From the NCBI GenBank assembly GCA_963703655.1, contig CAVPFA010000003.1, positions 372,001 to 436,000 on the forward strand: 64,000 bases of DNA. Direction: 5' to 3'. The stretch comes from CAVPFA01 sp963703655 (GTDB lineage Bacteria > Actinomycetota > Acidimicrobiia > Acidimicrobiales > Bog-793). Shown one piece after another: positions 26,429-34,989 of this stretch. The translations under genes were made by a program, and so were the position numbers. Position 1 is the stretch's first letter, and the number at the start of each line of letters is the position of its first letter. The notes under the pieces were generated by a model that did not search any database, was not told where the DNA came from, and saw only the letters and a program-made list of their open reading frames with translations.

Positions 26429-27446
26429 CGGGATCCTCCTCGACAAAGTGACACGCTGCTTGGTGCACCGCCCCGAGCTGGCCCGTGCCCACCGAGATGA
26501 GGACCGGGTCCTCGTTCCGACAGCGCTCCGGCTCGCCCAGTCTTCGGTAGAGCGGGCAGCGCAGACGGAATCTGCAGCCGCTCGGAACCTTGCTCGCGGA
26601 CGGCGCCTCTCCCTGGAGAAGGACGCGCTTGCGAGGCTTGCCCGTCTCCGGCAGGGGGATCACCGAAACGAGAGCTCTCGTGTAGGGATGCTTGGGCGCC
26701 CCGATGACCTCAGCGGTCGTCCCCATCTCGACGATCCGGCCGAGGTACACGACGGCGACGCGTTCGGCGACCACCCAGGCCAGCGAGAGGTCGTGGGTCA
26801 CAAAGAGGAAGGACACCCCGTGCTCGTCGCGAAGGTCGAGCATCAGGCGCAAGATGCCGGCCCGAAGGGAAACGTCGAGCATCGACACCGGCTCGTCGGC
26901 GATCACGAGCTCTGGCGAGAGGACCATCGCGCCGGCGATCACGACTCGTTGTCGCTGGCCGCCCGACAGCTGGTGCGGGTAGCGCCGGGCGATCGTATCG
27001 GCGGGATGGAGGCCCACCTGCTCGAGCGTGGCGTGCACCTTCGCGCGCCGCGCTTCGCGGCTGTCGCCGCGCGCATGGATCAACAGCGATTCTTCCACCG
27101 TGTCGAAGACCGTGAGCCGAGGGTCCAAGGACTCGAACGGGTCCTGAAAGACGACTTGGACATCCCGGCGAAGCCGGCGCAACGGCTCCCGTTTCACGTG
27201 GGCGACGTTCCTCCCCCCCAGGACCACGCGGCCCGCGGTGGGTTCCTCGAGGCGGGTGATAGCACGGATGATGGACGTCTTGCCGCAACCGGACTCACCG
27301 ACGATCGCGAGAATTTCGCCCTTGTCGAGAGAGAAACTGACCCCGTCCACGGCCCGGACGACGCGCTCGTCGCGAGGTCCCCTCCTCCTCCGGTAGTGCA
27401 GGGCAAGGTCGTCGACGGTGAGGAGCGTTTGTGCCACCGGGCTCAC
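26418..27446 (-). CDS. ABC transporter ATPase, DppF/OppF type
   Basis: A 342-residue ATPase with Walker A GESGCGKTSII, Q-loop VFQDPFESLDPR, signature LSGGQRQRVVIAG, Walker B LVIADEPVSMLDV, H-loop VTHDLSLAW, and a C-terminal GCRFRLRCPLY motif. It starts with GTG 27446 overlapping the stop of the DppD-type gene and belongs to the second oligopeptide importer, which is transcribed from 32015 towards 24479. Confidence 0.93.
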   Translation of the reverse strand: MSPVAQTLLTVDDLALHYRRRRGPRDERVVRAVDGVSFSLDKGEILAIVGESGCGKTSIIRAITRLEEPTAGRVVLGGRNVAHVKREPLRRLRRDVQVVFQDPFESLDPRLTVFDTVEESLLIHARGDSREARRAKVHATLEQVGLHPADTIARRYPHQLSGGQRQRVVIAGAMVLSPELVIADEPVSMLDVSLRAGILRLMLDLRDEHGVSFLFVTHDLSLAWVVAERVAVVYLGRIVEMGTTAEVIGAPKHPYTRALVSVIPLPETGKPRKRVLLQGEAPSASKVPSGCRFRLRCPLYRRLGEPERCRNEDPVLISVGTGQLGAVHQAACHFVEEDPDDL

Positions 27447-28438
27447 GTCCCTGCTCGAAGAACGACGTCGACCCGGTGACAGGCGGCGCTGTGCTCGGGT
27501 CCGACGGGGTCGAGGGATGGCTCTTCAGTCAGGCAGCGGTCGATCGCGATGGAGCAGCGGTCCGCGAAACGGCAGCCGGCCGGGGGAGAGAGCAGGTCGG
27601 GAGGATGCCCCGGAATTCCTTCGATGAAACGCCGGGTTCGCCTCACGTCCGGATACGCGTGGCGGAGCCGCGCGGTGTAGGGGTGGGCCGGGCCCGGACC
27701 TGTCTCGGCCGGCGCGAAGATCGCCGAGGAGGGCCCGGTCTCGACGATCTTGCCGGCGTACATGACGTTCACCGAGTCGCAGACCTCCGCAATGACCGAC
27801 AGGTCGTGCGAAATGAGGATCATCGACAACTCGAGCCGCTCGGTCAGGCTCTTCAACAGCTCGAGTATTTGGGCCTGGGTCATGACGTCGAGGGCAGTGA
27901 CCGGTTCGTCTGCGACTATGAGCTTCGGCCGGCAGGCGAGCGCCATGGCGATGAGCACTCGCTGGCGCATACCCCCAGACAGCTCGTGGGGAAAGTTGCG
28001 ACCGCGACTGGAGTCGAGACCCACGCTCGCGAGCAGGTCGGCGACACGTTCTTTGGCTTCGGCCATCTTGGTCCGAGGCTCGTGGCAAAGGATCGGCTCC
28101 AGCAGCTGCTTCTCTACGGTTTGGACGGGGTTGAGGGAATTCATGGCTCCTTGGAACACGACGGCGACGTCGCGCCAGCGGACCGAGCGGAGCTGCTCCG
28201 CGCTCAACTGGAGAAGGTCGTCGCCGTCGAAGATGATCGAGCCGGACGCGACCGTTGCCTCTCGTGCGAGCAGCCGGGGGATGGCGAGCGCGAGCGTGGT
28301 CTTCCCGCATCCGGACTCGCCTGCCAGCCCGACCACGGCGCCGGTGTCCACGGTGAGGTCGACGCCGTCGACGGCGAACACCGGGCCGCGGGGCGTCCGG
28401 TACTGGATCCGGAGGTCGCGGATCTCGAGCAGGCTCAT
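27443..28438 (-). CDS. ABC transporter ATPase, DppD/OppD type
   Basis: A 331-residue ATPase: Walker A GESGCGKTTLA, Q-loop VFQGAMNSLNP, signature LSGGMRQRVLIAMAL, Walker B LIVADEPVTALDV, H-loop ISHDLSVIA, and the C-terminal GCRFADRCSIAIDRC cysteine motif. ATG 28438 overlaps the stop of the permease gene (28435-28438), so I use that start although an open frame extends further upstream. Confidence 0.93.
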   Translation of the reverse strand: MSLLEIRDLRIQYRTPRGPVFAVDGVDLTVDTGAVVGLAGESGCGKTTLALAIPRLLAREATVASGSIIFDGDDLLQLSAEQLRSVRWRDVAVVFQGAMNSLNPVQTVEKQLLEPILCHEPRTKMAEAKERVADLLASVGLDSSRGRNFPHELSGGMRQRVLIAMALACRPKLIVADEPVTALDVMTQAQILELLKSLTERLELSMILISHDLSVIAEVCDSVNVMYAGKIVETGPSSAIFAPAETGPGPAHPYTARLRHAYPDVRRTRRFIEGIPGHPPDLLSPPAGCRFADRCSIAIDRCLTEEPSLDPVGPEHSAACHRVDVVLRAGT

Positions 28439-29367
28439 CTCGAGCCTCGGAGACGCGGGTTGAGCGCCTGGTCGATCGCGTGGCCGATCAGGGTGAACGC
28501 GAGGACGACGAGGACGATGCCGACACCCGGAGGAACGAAGTACCACCACGCGCCGCGTCCGATGGCGCCGGACTCGAAAGCAAAGTGCAGCATCGTACCC
28601 CACGAGATCTGCACGGGATCGCCGAGACCCAGGAAGGACAAGGTGGCCTCGGCCAGAATCGCCCCGCCGATCACGAGCACCGTGTTGGCGAAGATGAGCG
28701 GCATGACGTTCGGCAGGATGTGAACTCTCAGGATCCTCGTATTCGAGGCGCCGAGAGACCGCACCCTCGTCACGAACTGCCGCTCCCGAAGCGACAGCGT
28801 CTGGGACCTGACGATCCGTGCGGTGGTCGGCCAGCCCGTCATGCCGATGACGATGACGATTATCAAGAGGTTCTGCCCGAAGAAGGCGGCGAGGGCGATG
28901 ACGAGCGGCAGCTGCGGCAGCACGAGGAAGAAGTCGGTGACACGCATCAACAGCGCGTCGGTCCATCGCCCGTAGTAGCCGGCGACGACTCCGATGGAGG
29001 CTCCGAGGAGCATCGAGATGGCCGTGGCCGCGAGACCGACGATCAGCGAGACGTGCGCGCCCGAGAGCAGCTCCCTGAAGACGTCGCGACCGAGCTCGTC
29101 GGTTCCGAGCCAGTGACGGAGCGAGGGCGGTTGCAACAGTCCCGAGGCGGTCGTGCTCACGTTCGCCGCATTGAAGGGGAAGACCAAGGGCCCGGCCACG
29201 GCGACGACCACGACGACGACGAAGAGCGCCAGTCCCCAACGACCGAGGCGGTCGGTGGTGAGATGGTGCCACACCCTTCGCCACTCGCCACGACGAGCCG
29301 GCGGGGTCGGCTGCACCACCGACTCGGGCGTGGCGGCGAGATCCGGGACGACCTCAGAAGTTGTCAT
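28435..29367 (-). CDS. ABC transporter permease, DppC/OppC type
   Basis: A 310-residue permease with a hydrophilic N-terminal about 40 residues, then six helices. Diagnostic segments are RHWLGTDELGRDVFRELL and the EAA-type loop QFVTRVRSLGASNTRIL. It pairs with the adjacent DppB-type permease; the two genes overlap by one base at 29367. Confidence 0.93.
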   Translation of the reverse strand: MTTSEVVPDLAATPESVVQPTPPARRGEWRRVWHHLTTDRLGRWGLALFVVVVVVAVAGPLVFPFNAANVSTTASGLLQPPSLRHWLGTDELGRDVFRELLSGAHVSLIVGLAATAISMLLGASIGVVAGYYGRWTDALLMRVTDFFLVLPQLPLVIALAAFFGQNLLIIVIVIGMTGWPTTARIVRSQTLSLRERQFVTRVRSLGASNTRILRVHILPNVMPLIFANTVLVIGGAILAEATLSFLGLGDPVQISWGTMLHFAFESGAIGRGAWWYFVPPGVGIVLVVLAFTLIGHAIDQALNPRLRGSR

Positions 29368-30341
29368 CAGGCGTCTCGCACTCTCGGGTCGAGCGCCTGG
29401 TACACGAGATCGCTTGCGAAGTTCACCAGCAGCACGACGATGGCGAAGACGAGAAAGGCCGCTTCGATCACCGGGTAGTCGCGGTTCAGCACCGAGTCGT
29501 ACACCAGAAGGCCCATGCCCGGCCAGGAGAAAACGGTCTCGACTTCGATGGCGCCGCTCACGACGAGGCCGACGAGGAGCGCCGATGAGGTGACGATGGG
29601 CAGCAGGGCGTTACGGACCGCGTGGCGCCACAAGATGCGCCGCGGCGCCAGGCCCTTGGCCGTCGCCGTCAGCATGAAGTCCTCCGAGAGAACCTCGATC
29701 ACCGACGCCCGGGCCACGAGCACGAACTGGGCAATGTTGACGATGACGAGTGTCAGCGTCGGGAGGGCCACGTGCTCGACGATGTCCTGGATACGTTGGA
29801 ACGGCGACGTGTAGACAGCGTTCGGCGTCTCCATGCCGAAGATGGGGAACGCGTGCAGCCAGACACCCAGCACGAAGACGAGGATGAGGCCGGTCCAGAA
29901 TGTCGGCAGGCTCCAGCCGATGACCGACGCGACGACGGTGCCCGAGTCGTAGGTGCTCCCCCGCTTGTTCGCTGCGACGACTCCGAACAGGACGCCGAGC
30001 ACGATCGTGAGAATCGTCGCCGCTGCCAGCAGCAGGACCGTGTTGCCGAGGTACTCGCTGAGCAGCGTACCGACGGGCTCGCGGTAGGTGTAAGAGATGC
30101 CGAGCTGCCCGTGGAGGAGGTTCTTCAGGTAGATGAAGTACTGGACGATGAGCGGATGGTTCAGCCCGAAGACCCGGGTGATGTCCGCCACGGCTTGGGG
30201 AGTGAGGTGGCCCGAGCGGGCCAGGAGGCGTACCGGGTTGCCCGGCAGGACATGGAAAAGCAAGAAGTTGAAGGTGACGATCCCGTAGAGGGTGACGACC
30301 AGCCAGACGGTCTTCCGCCCGAGATAGCGCAGCCGGAACAT
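29367..30341 (-). CDS. ABC transporter permease, DppB/OppB type
   Basis: A 324-residue permease. The N-terminal FNFLLFHVLPGNPVRLLARS corresponds to the conserved P-G-D/N-P motif of the DppB group, and the EAA loop is DFMLTATAKGLAPRRILW. Six helices are predicted. It starts 18 bp after the binding-protein gene, in the same operon. Confidence 0.93.
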   Translation of the reverse strand: MFRLRYLGRKTVWLVVTLYGIVTFNFLLFHVLPGNPVRLLARSGHLTPQAVADITRVFGLNHPLIVQYFIYLKNLLHGQLGISYTYREPVGTLLSEYLGNTVLLLAAATILTIVLGVLFGVVAANKRGSTYDSGTVVASVIGWSLPTFWTGLILVFVLGVWLHAFPIFGMETPNAVYTSPFQRIQDIVEHVALPTLTLVIVNIAQFVLVARASVIEVLSEDFMLTATAKGLAPRRILWRHAVRNALLPIVTSSALLVGLVVSGAIEVETVFSWPGMGLLVYDSVLNRDYPVIEAAFLVFAIVVLLVNFASDLVYQALDPRVRDA

Positions 30342-30359
30342 GGCGTTCGCGGCCGTCGC

Positions 30360-32015
30360 CTAGACCGGCCGTGCCTTCAGGTAGTTGTCGCGGGTGAAGT
30401 TGAGGACGATCCCGCCCGGGACCGGAGTCCAATTCTTCCAGGTGTCGGTCCGGTAGCCCTGCAGCTTTGCCTGATACCACATGATGATGTATGAGCAGGC
30501 GTCGTAGTAGTAGCGCTGCGCCTCTTGCACCAGCGCGAGTCTCCTCTCGTGATCGATCTCGGTCGCCTGCTCGTTGTACAGCTCGTCGTAGTGCCGGCTG
30601 CAGTAGTAGACGTCGTTGTTGGACCCGATCTGGCTACAGAGCGGCACGCCCAGCAGGTAGTCCGGGTCGTTGACCCCCGAGTCCCAACCCCACACGAAGA
30701 TGTCCCAGTTGGGCGCCGACGCGTTGTAAACCGTTGATCCGAGGGTGTTCGCGTCCAGCGTCGTCAGAGTGAGCTCGATGCCTACCTTCGCCGCAGGCGT
30801 CGCGGAACAGCTGAGCCGCGGCCACGTCGACCGAAGTGGTCTCGATGGCGATCAGCCGGAAGCGGAGCTGCTTGCCGCCGGCGGAAGACCTCACGCCACT
30901 TCCATCTCGTTCGACGTAACCGGCCGCGTCGAGGATGGCCTTTGCCTTCGCCGGGTTTGCGTCGTACTGCTCGGAGAGGGGGATGTCGAGGTGCCACTCC
31001 CCGAGACCGACGGGAAGGATCACGCTTCCCGGAGCACCATGGCCGGCGAGCGCGACGTCGACGAGCTGCTGGCGCGAGACGCAGTAGCTGAGCGCCCTGC
31101 GGACTGTCAGGTCCTTGAGGAGCGGGATTCCCGCCGGACTTGGGGTTGTCCGAGACGTTGATGCCGATGTGGTGGAAGGAGAACGACTGCATGGAGACCG
31201 TCTTCACGTGCGTCGCACCGACAAGGCCGTCCCAGATCGTCGGCGGGATCTCCGGGCATATGTCCACCGCTCCGGTCCTCAGGCTCTGCGCCATGACGTC
31301 TTCGTTCTGGAACAGGATCCACGTCACCTTCTTGGCGGCGGGAAGCGGGCCCCAGAAGCCATCGTTCCGTGTGACCTCGATGGACTGACCGTGCTTCCAG
31401 TCGACAAACCTGTAGGGCCCGGTGCCGACCGCATGGGGATTCGTGAACTTCTGGATCTGCGAAGCCGACATCCCGCCCCAGATGTGCTGGGGAATGATCG
31501 GCACGGCGAGCCCGGGGTTGAACGCCTGCGGGCTCGAGAAATGCAGGAGAAGCGTGCGAGCGTCCGGTGCATCGGCTGAGAGCAGATCGGTGACCCACTG
31601 CGCGTACTGGCTGATGCCGCTCTTTTTGATCAGCTCGTAGGTGAATTTCGCGTCGGCCGACGTGAACTTCTTGCCGTCGTGCCAGGTCGCCTCTCGCAGC
31701 TTGAATGTGATCGTCTTGCCGTCAGGGCTGTAGGACCAGGACGTTGCAAGACCGGGCTCGCCCTTCAGGTCGAGGCCGTGTCTGGATGAGGTTGTCGTAG
31801 ACGAGCTGGAGAACCTCGACCGCCTCGGTGCTGTAGGTGGTGAGCGGGTTCATGGTGTCCGGCTCGATCGCCCAGCCCACCCGGATCGTGCTCGCCTTGG
31901 CTCTCGTGGCCACCGCTGACGTGCACGCCTCGAGGCCGAGCGCGCCAGAGCCTGTCAGCGCGGCGATCGCCCCTGCTGACTTAAGGAATTCGCGCCGGCT
32001 CAGCCCCTCAGGCAT
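30360..32015 (-). pseudogene. ABC solute-binding lipoprotein, family 5, frameshifted three times
   Basis: Four frame segments reconstruct a roughly 550-residue SBP_bac_5 protein. The N-terminus from ATG 32015 has a Tat signal (SRREFLKSAG) and a lipobox-like GLEAC. The following parts carry WSYSPDGKTITFKL, GTGPYRFVDWKHGQSIEV, VRRALSYCVSRQQLVD and YNEQATEIDHERRLALVQEA. The joins are at about 31780-31783, 31127-31129 and 30795; one extra base at each (CAG[A]CAC, GGG[A]ATC and GCC[T]GCG on the coding strand) explains all three. It is the first gene of the second importer operon and would be essential for its function, so sequence error is a strong possibility. ATG 32084 is an alternative in-frame start. 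Confidence 0.82.
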
Positions 32016-32114
32016 CTCGGCCCCCCCTTCACACCCGCAACGACGCCGCAGTATACGAGCAACAGTTGCCTCGTGGTCAGACATTCGACCCTGGCGAACC
32101 GAGAGAGCCCGCGC

Positions 32115-32477
32115 TCAGCGAAACCAGATCTTGCGGTACTCCCGGCTCATCGGGTGCAGCAGAACGACGACGAGGGCGACCTCGAATACCAGGGAGATCG
32201 CGTTGACTGCGAGAACGTGGTAGCGGAAGAGCAGGTACGCCGTGAAGACGAACGGGATGAACGCGAACACGAGCGCCAGCCAGTAGCCCCACTTGCGCTC
32301 GTTCGCGATCCCGAAGCCGGCGGCCAGCTGTCCGGCGGCCAACCCCACCGCGATGAGACCGAGAGCGCCGCCGAAGATTCCCTGCAGAACGCCCAGGACG
32401 CCGTTGAAGTACAGGAGTATGACGGCGAACTGGAGCGTCTGGGGCTGCCCGGAGTTGAACCACACGCGTTGTCCCAT
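32115..32477 (-). CDS. Small four-helix membrane protein
   Basis: A 120-residue hydrophobic protein with about four transmembrane helices (for example LQFAVILLYFNGVLGVLQG, YWLALVFAFIPFVFTAYLLF) and a basic C-terminus REYRKIWFR. Start at ATG 32477. I recognise no functional motif. It is divergent from the PLP decarboxylase gene (58 bp gap) and ends 100 bp upstream of the importer operon on the same strand. Confidence 0.68.
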   Translation of the reverse strand: MGQRVWFNSGQPQTLQFAVILLYFNGVLGVLQGIFGGALGLIAVGLAAGQLAAGFGIANERKWGYWLALVFAFIPFVFTAYLLFRYHVLAVNAISLVFEVALVVVLLHPMSREYRKIWFR

Positions 32478-32534
32478 GCCCAAGTGTGACAGTGCGGCCC
32501 CCGGCGCGCTTGCTGCCCGGTAGCCTCGCCGACC

Positions 32535-33977
32535 GTGACGAGCCACCTTCGTGCCGACGCTCCGCTCCTGGACGGCTACCTCAGATTCCGCGAGTCGGGG
32601 GCGACGCCATTCACCACCCCGGGCCACAAGGGGCGTGCGTCCGGGCTCGACGGCGATCTCGGCGCGGTCCTCGCAGGCGACGTCCCGCTCTACGGCGGCG
32701 TCGACACGGTCAAGTCGACCGGTGGCCTGCTCGCCGCGGCCGAAGCCCGTGCGGCGCGGTTCTACGGCGCGGACTGGTGCCGTTTCTCGGCGGGAGGGTC
32801 CACGCACGGCAACCAGGCGCTGTGCCTCGCGCTCGGCCAACCGGGCGACAAGGTGGTCGTCACGCGCTCGCTGCACCGCTCGCTTCTGCTAGGTCTGGTG
32901 CTGGCGGACCTCGAGCCGTGCTGGCTCCCGACGACGGTCGATCCCCGTACGGGCATGCCGACCGGCGTGGCCGTCGAGGACGTCGCGGGGACTCTCGAAG
33001 CCAATCGTGACGCCCGCGCCGTGCTCGTCACCGAGCCGGGCTACCTCGGCACCCTCTCGGACCTCGGCCGGATCATCGAGGTGGCGCACGCGTTCGACGT
33101 GCCCGTGGTGGTCGACCAGGCGTGGGGCGCGCATCTCGGCAGCCACCCGGAGGTGCCGGCTCAGGCGATGGCACTCGGGGCGGACGCGATGGTGACGAGC
33201 ATTCACAAGCTGCTTCCCGGTTACACCCAGGCGAGCCTGGTGTGCGCGCGCACAGGCCGCCTCGAGCGTGACCGCCTCGAGCGGGGTTTCGAGGCGAGTC
33301 ACACGACGAGCCCGGCGGGTACGGTTCTCGCGAGCATCGACGTATGTCGGGCACTCATGCAGGCGCGCGGTCCCGAGTTGCTCGAGCACCTCCTCGGGAT
33401 CGTCAGGACCGCCCGACGGCACCTGAGCGACGAGGTCCCGGGGCTCGTCGTTCCCGACGAGAGCTTCTTCCCCGCCGGCCGCTTCGACCCGACGCGGCTC
33501 GTGCTGCTGCTGGCGGATGTGGGGGCCAACGGCATCGAGATCGAGCGCGCGCTCATCTCAGAAGGCCTTCCTGTCGAGCTGGCCGATCGCGACACCGTCG
33601 TGCCGATCGTGACGGTCGCCGACGACGAGTCCACCGTCGAGGCCCTCGTCAGGGCCCTCGTGCCGGCCATTCGCGCTACGTCGGGTCCTTCACGTCGGCC
33701 GTCGACGGGGGTGAGCTGGCGCATCCACCCGGTGAACGCGATGAGCCCCCGTGCGGCGTTCTTCGCCGCCCACGAGACCGTCACGGCCGACCACGCAGTC
33801 GGGCGGGTCTCGGCCGAGCTCGTCGCCCCCTACCCGCCGGGCGTCCCGGTGCTGGCGCCTGGCGAGCTGATCACCGAGGAGCTACTCGCCGCTCTGCGAG
33901 ACGTCGCGGCCGACGGCGTCCGAGTCGCTTACGCGGCCGACCCGAGCCTTTCCACCCTCGAGGTCGTCCGGGCCTGA
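32535..33977 (+). CDS. Orn/Lys/Arg decarboxylase-family PLP enzyme (short form)
   Basis: A 480-residue fold-I PLP enzyme. The substrate-entry motif FTTPGHKGRASGLDGDL, the ring-stacking region FSAGGSTHGNQALCLAL, the PLP-binding aspartate in VVVDQAWGAHLGSHPE and the Schiff-base lysine in TSIHKLLPGYTQ are visible. It lacks the N-terminal CheY-like domain of the long bacterial enzymes, matching the short actinobacterial and Gram-positive form. It would release CO2 from ornithine, lysine or arginine; which one cannot be told. GTG 32535. The next gene, an ornithine cyclodeaminase homologue, follows after 15 bp, suggesting a shared basic-amino-acid pathway. Confidence 0.87.
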   Translation: MTSHLRADAPLLDGYLRFRESGATPFTTPGHKGRASGLDGDLGAVLAGDVPLYGGVDTVKSTGGLLAAAEARAARFYGADWCRFSAGGSTHGNQALCLALGQPGDKVVVTRSLHRSLLLGLVLADLEPCWLPTTVDPRTGMPTGVAVEDVAGTLEANRDARAVLVTEPGYLGTLSDLGRIIEVAHAFDVPVVVDQAWGAHLGSHPEVPAQAMALGADAMVTSIHKLLPGYTQASLVCARTGRLERDRLERGFEASHTTSPAGTVLASIDVCRALMQARGPELLEHLLGIVRTARRHLSDEVPGLVVPDESFFPAGRFDPTRLVLLLADVGANGIEIERALISEGLPVELADRDTVVPIVTVADDESTVEALVRALVPAIRATSGPSRRPSTGVSWRIHPVNAMSPRAAFFAAHETVTADHAVGRVSAELVAPYPPGVPVLAPGELITEELLAALRDVAADGVRVAYAADPSLSTLEVVRA

Positions 33978-33992
33978 GCTGGAGGGGAGCCC

Positions 33993-34934
33993 GTGGCGAA
34001 CGTCGTGATCCTGAGTGAAGCCCAAGTGCGCGAGCTCCTCGAGCCCGCAGAGCTGTCCGCCGCGCTCGAGAGAGCGCTGGTCGAGGTCAGCGAGGGCCGC
34101 GCCTCGGTGCCGCCACGCGTCGCGGCGCTCACTCCCGGCGGGTTTCTCGGAGCCATGCCCAGTTATGTCCCCGACGCCGGCCTCGCGGTCAAGCTCGTGA
34201 CGGTGTTCCCCGGGAACACGGCGCGGGCCCTGCCTTCGCTCCAGGCGGCCATCGGGCTCTTCGACGCCGACGACGGTCGCCTGCTCGCGCTGATGGACGG
34301 GACCTTCATAACAGCTGTCCGCACCGCGGCCACGGCGGCGCTCGCCGCCAGGCTGCTCGCACGTGCGGACTCGCAGGTCCTCTCCGTGCTCGGAGCAGGC
34401 GTCCAGGCATCCGCCCACCTCGACGCGTTCACGAGGGTCTTCGAGTTCGCCGAGATCCGAGTCTCGTCCCGAGACCGGGCCCGTGCCGAGGCTCTCGCGT
34501 CGCGCCACGCGAGAGCCGGCGCCAGCGGCACGTTCGAAACGGCAGCTCGCGACGCGGACATCGTCTGCTGTTGCACCGACGCCCGCGAGCCGGTGATCCG
34601 GCACGCATGGCTGTCCAACGGCGCCCACGTCGGATCGGTGGGAATCGGCGCCGAGCTTGACAACGCCACGGTGCAAGCCGGCACGGTCTTCGTCGAATGG
34701 CGCGGCGCGGTCACGAATGCCCCGCCGGCCGGCGCAGTCGAACTGCAAGGCCTCGACCCGAACCGAGTCACCGAGCTCGGGGAGGTCCTGGCTGATAGCC
34801 GGCGCGGGCGTACCTCACCTGAGCAGCTGACGGTCTACAAGTCGACCGGCCACGCTGCCGAGGACGCCGCCGCCGCCGCCCTGGTCTACCGCCGGGCTCT
34901 GGCCACCGGCAGCGGGACGATGCTGGAGCTCTAG
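33993..34934 (+). CDS. Ornithine cyclodeaminase / mu-crystallin family protein
   Basis: A 313-residue protein of the OCD/mu-crystallin family: substrate-pocket region VPPRVAALTPGGFLGAMPSY, VKLVTVFPGNTARALPSLQA and the Rossmann motif VLSVLGAGVQASAHLDAF for NAD(P). The gene starts with GTG 33993 preceded by GGAGGGGA. Family members convert ornithine to proline or act as imine/ketimine reductases or alanine dehydrogenases; sequence alone does not choose. It is cotranscribed with the decarboxylase upstream. Confidence 0.87.
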   Translation: MANVVILSEAQVRELLEPAELSAALERALVEVSEGRASVPPRVAALTPGGFLGAMPSYVPDAGLAVKLVTVFPGNTARALPSLQAAIGLFDADDGRLLALMDGTFITAVRTAATAALAARLLARADSQVLSVLGAGVQASAHLDAFTRVFEFAEIRVSSRDRARAEALASRHARAGASGTFETAARDADIVCCCTDAREPVIRHAWLSNGAHVGSVGIGAELDNATVQAGTVFVEWRGAVTNAPPAGAVELQGLDPNRVTELGEVLADSRRGRTSPEQLTVYKSTGHAAEDAAAAALVYRRALATGSGTMLEL

Positions 34935-34989
34935 GCCGCGGCAGCCCCGATGCCCGGCGGCTCCGGCCGCGCCGACGGCACACGGCGCG

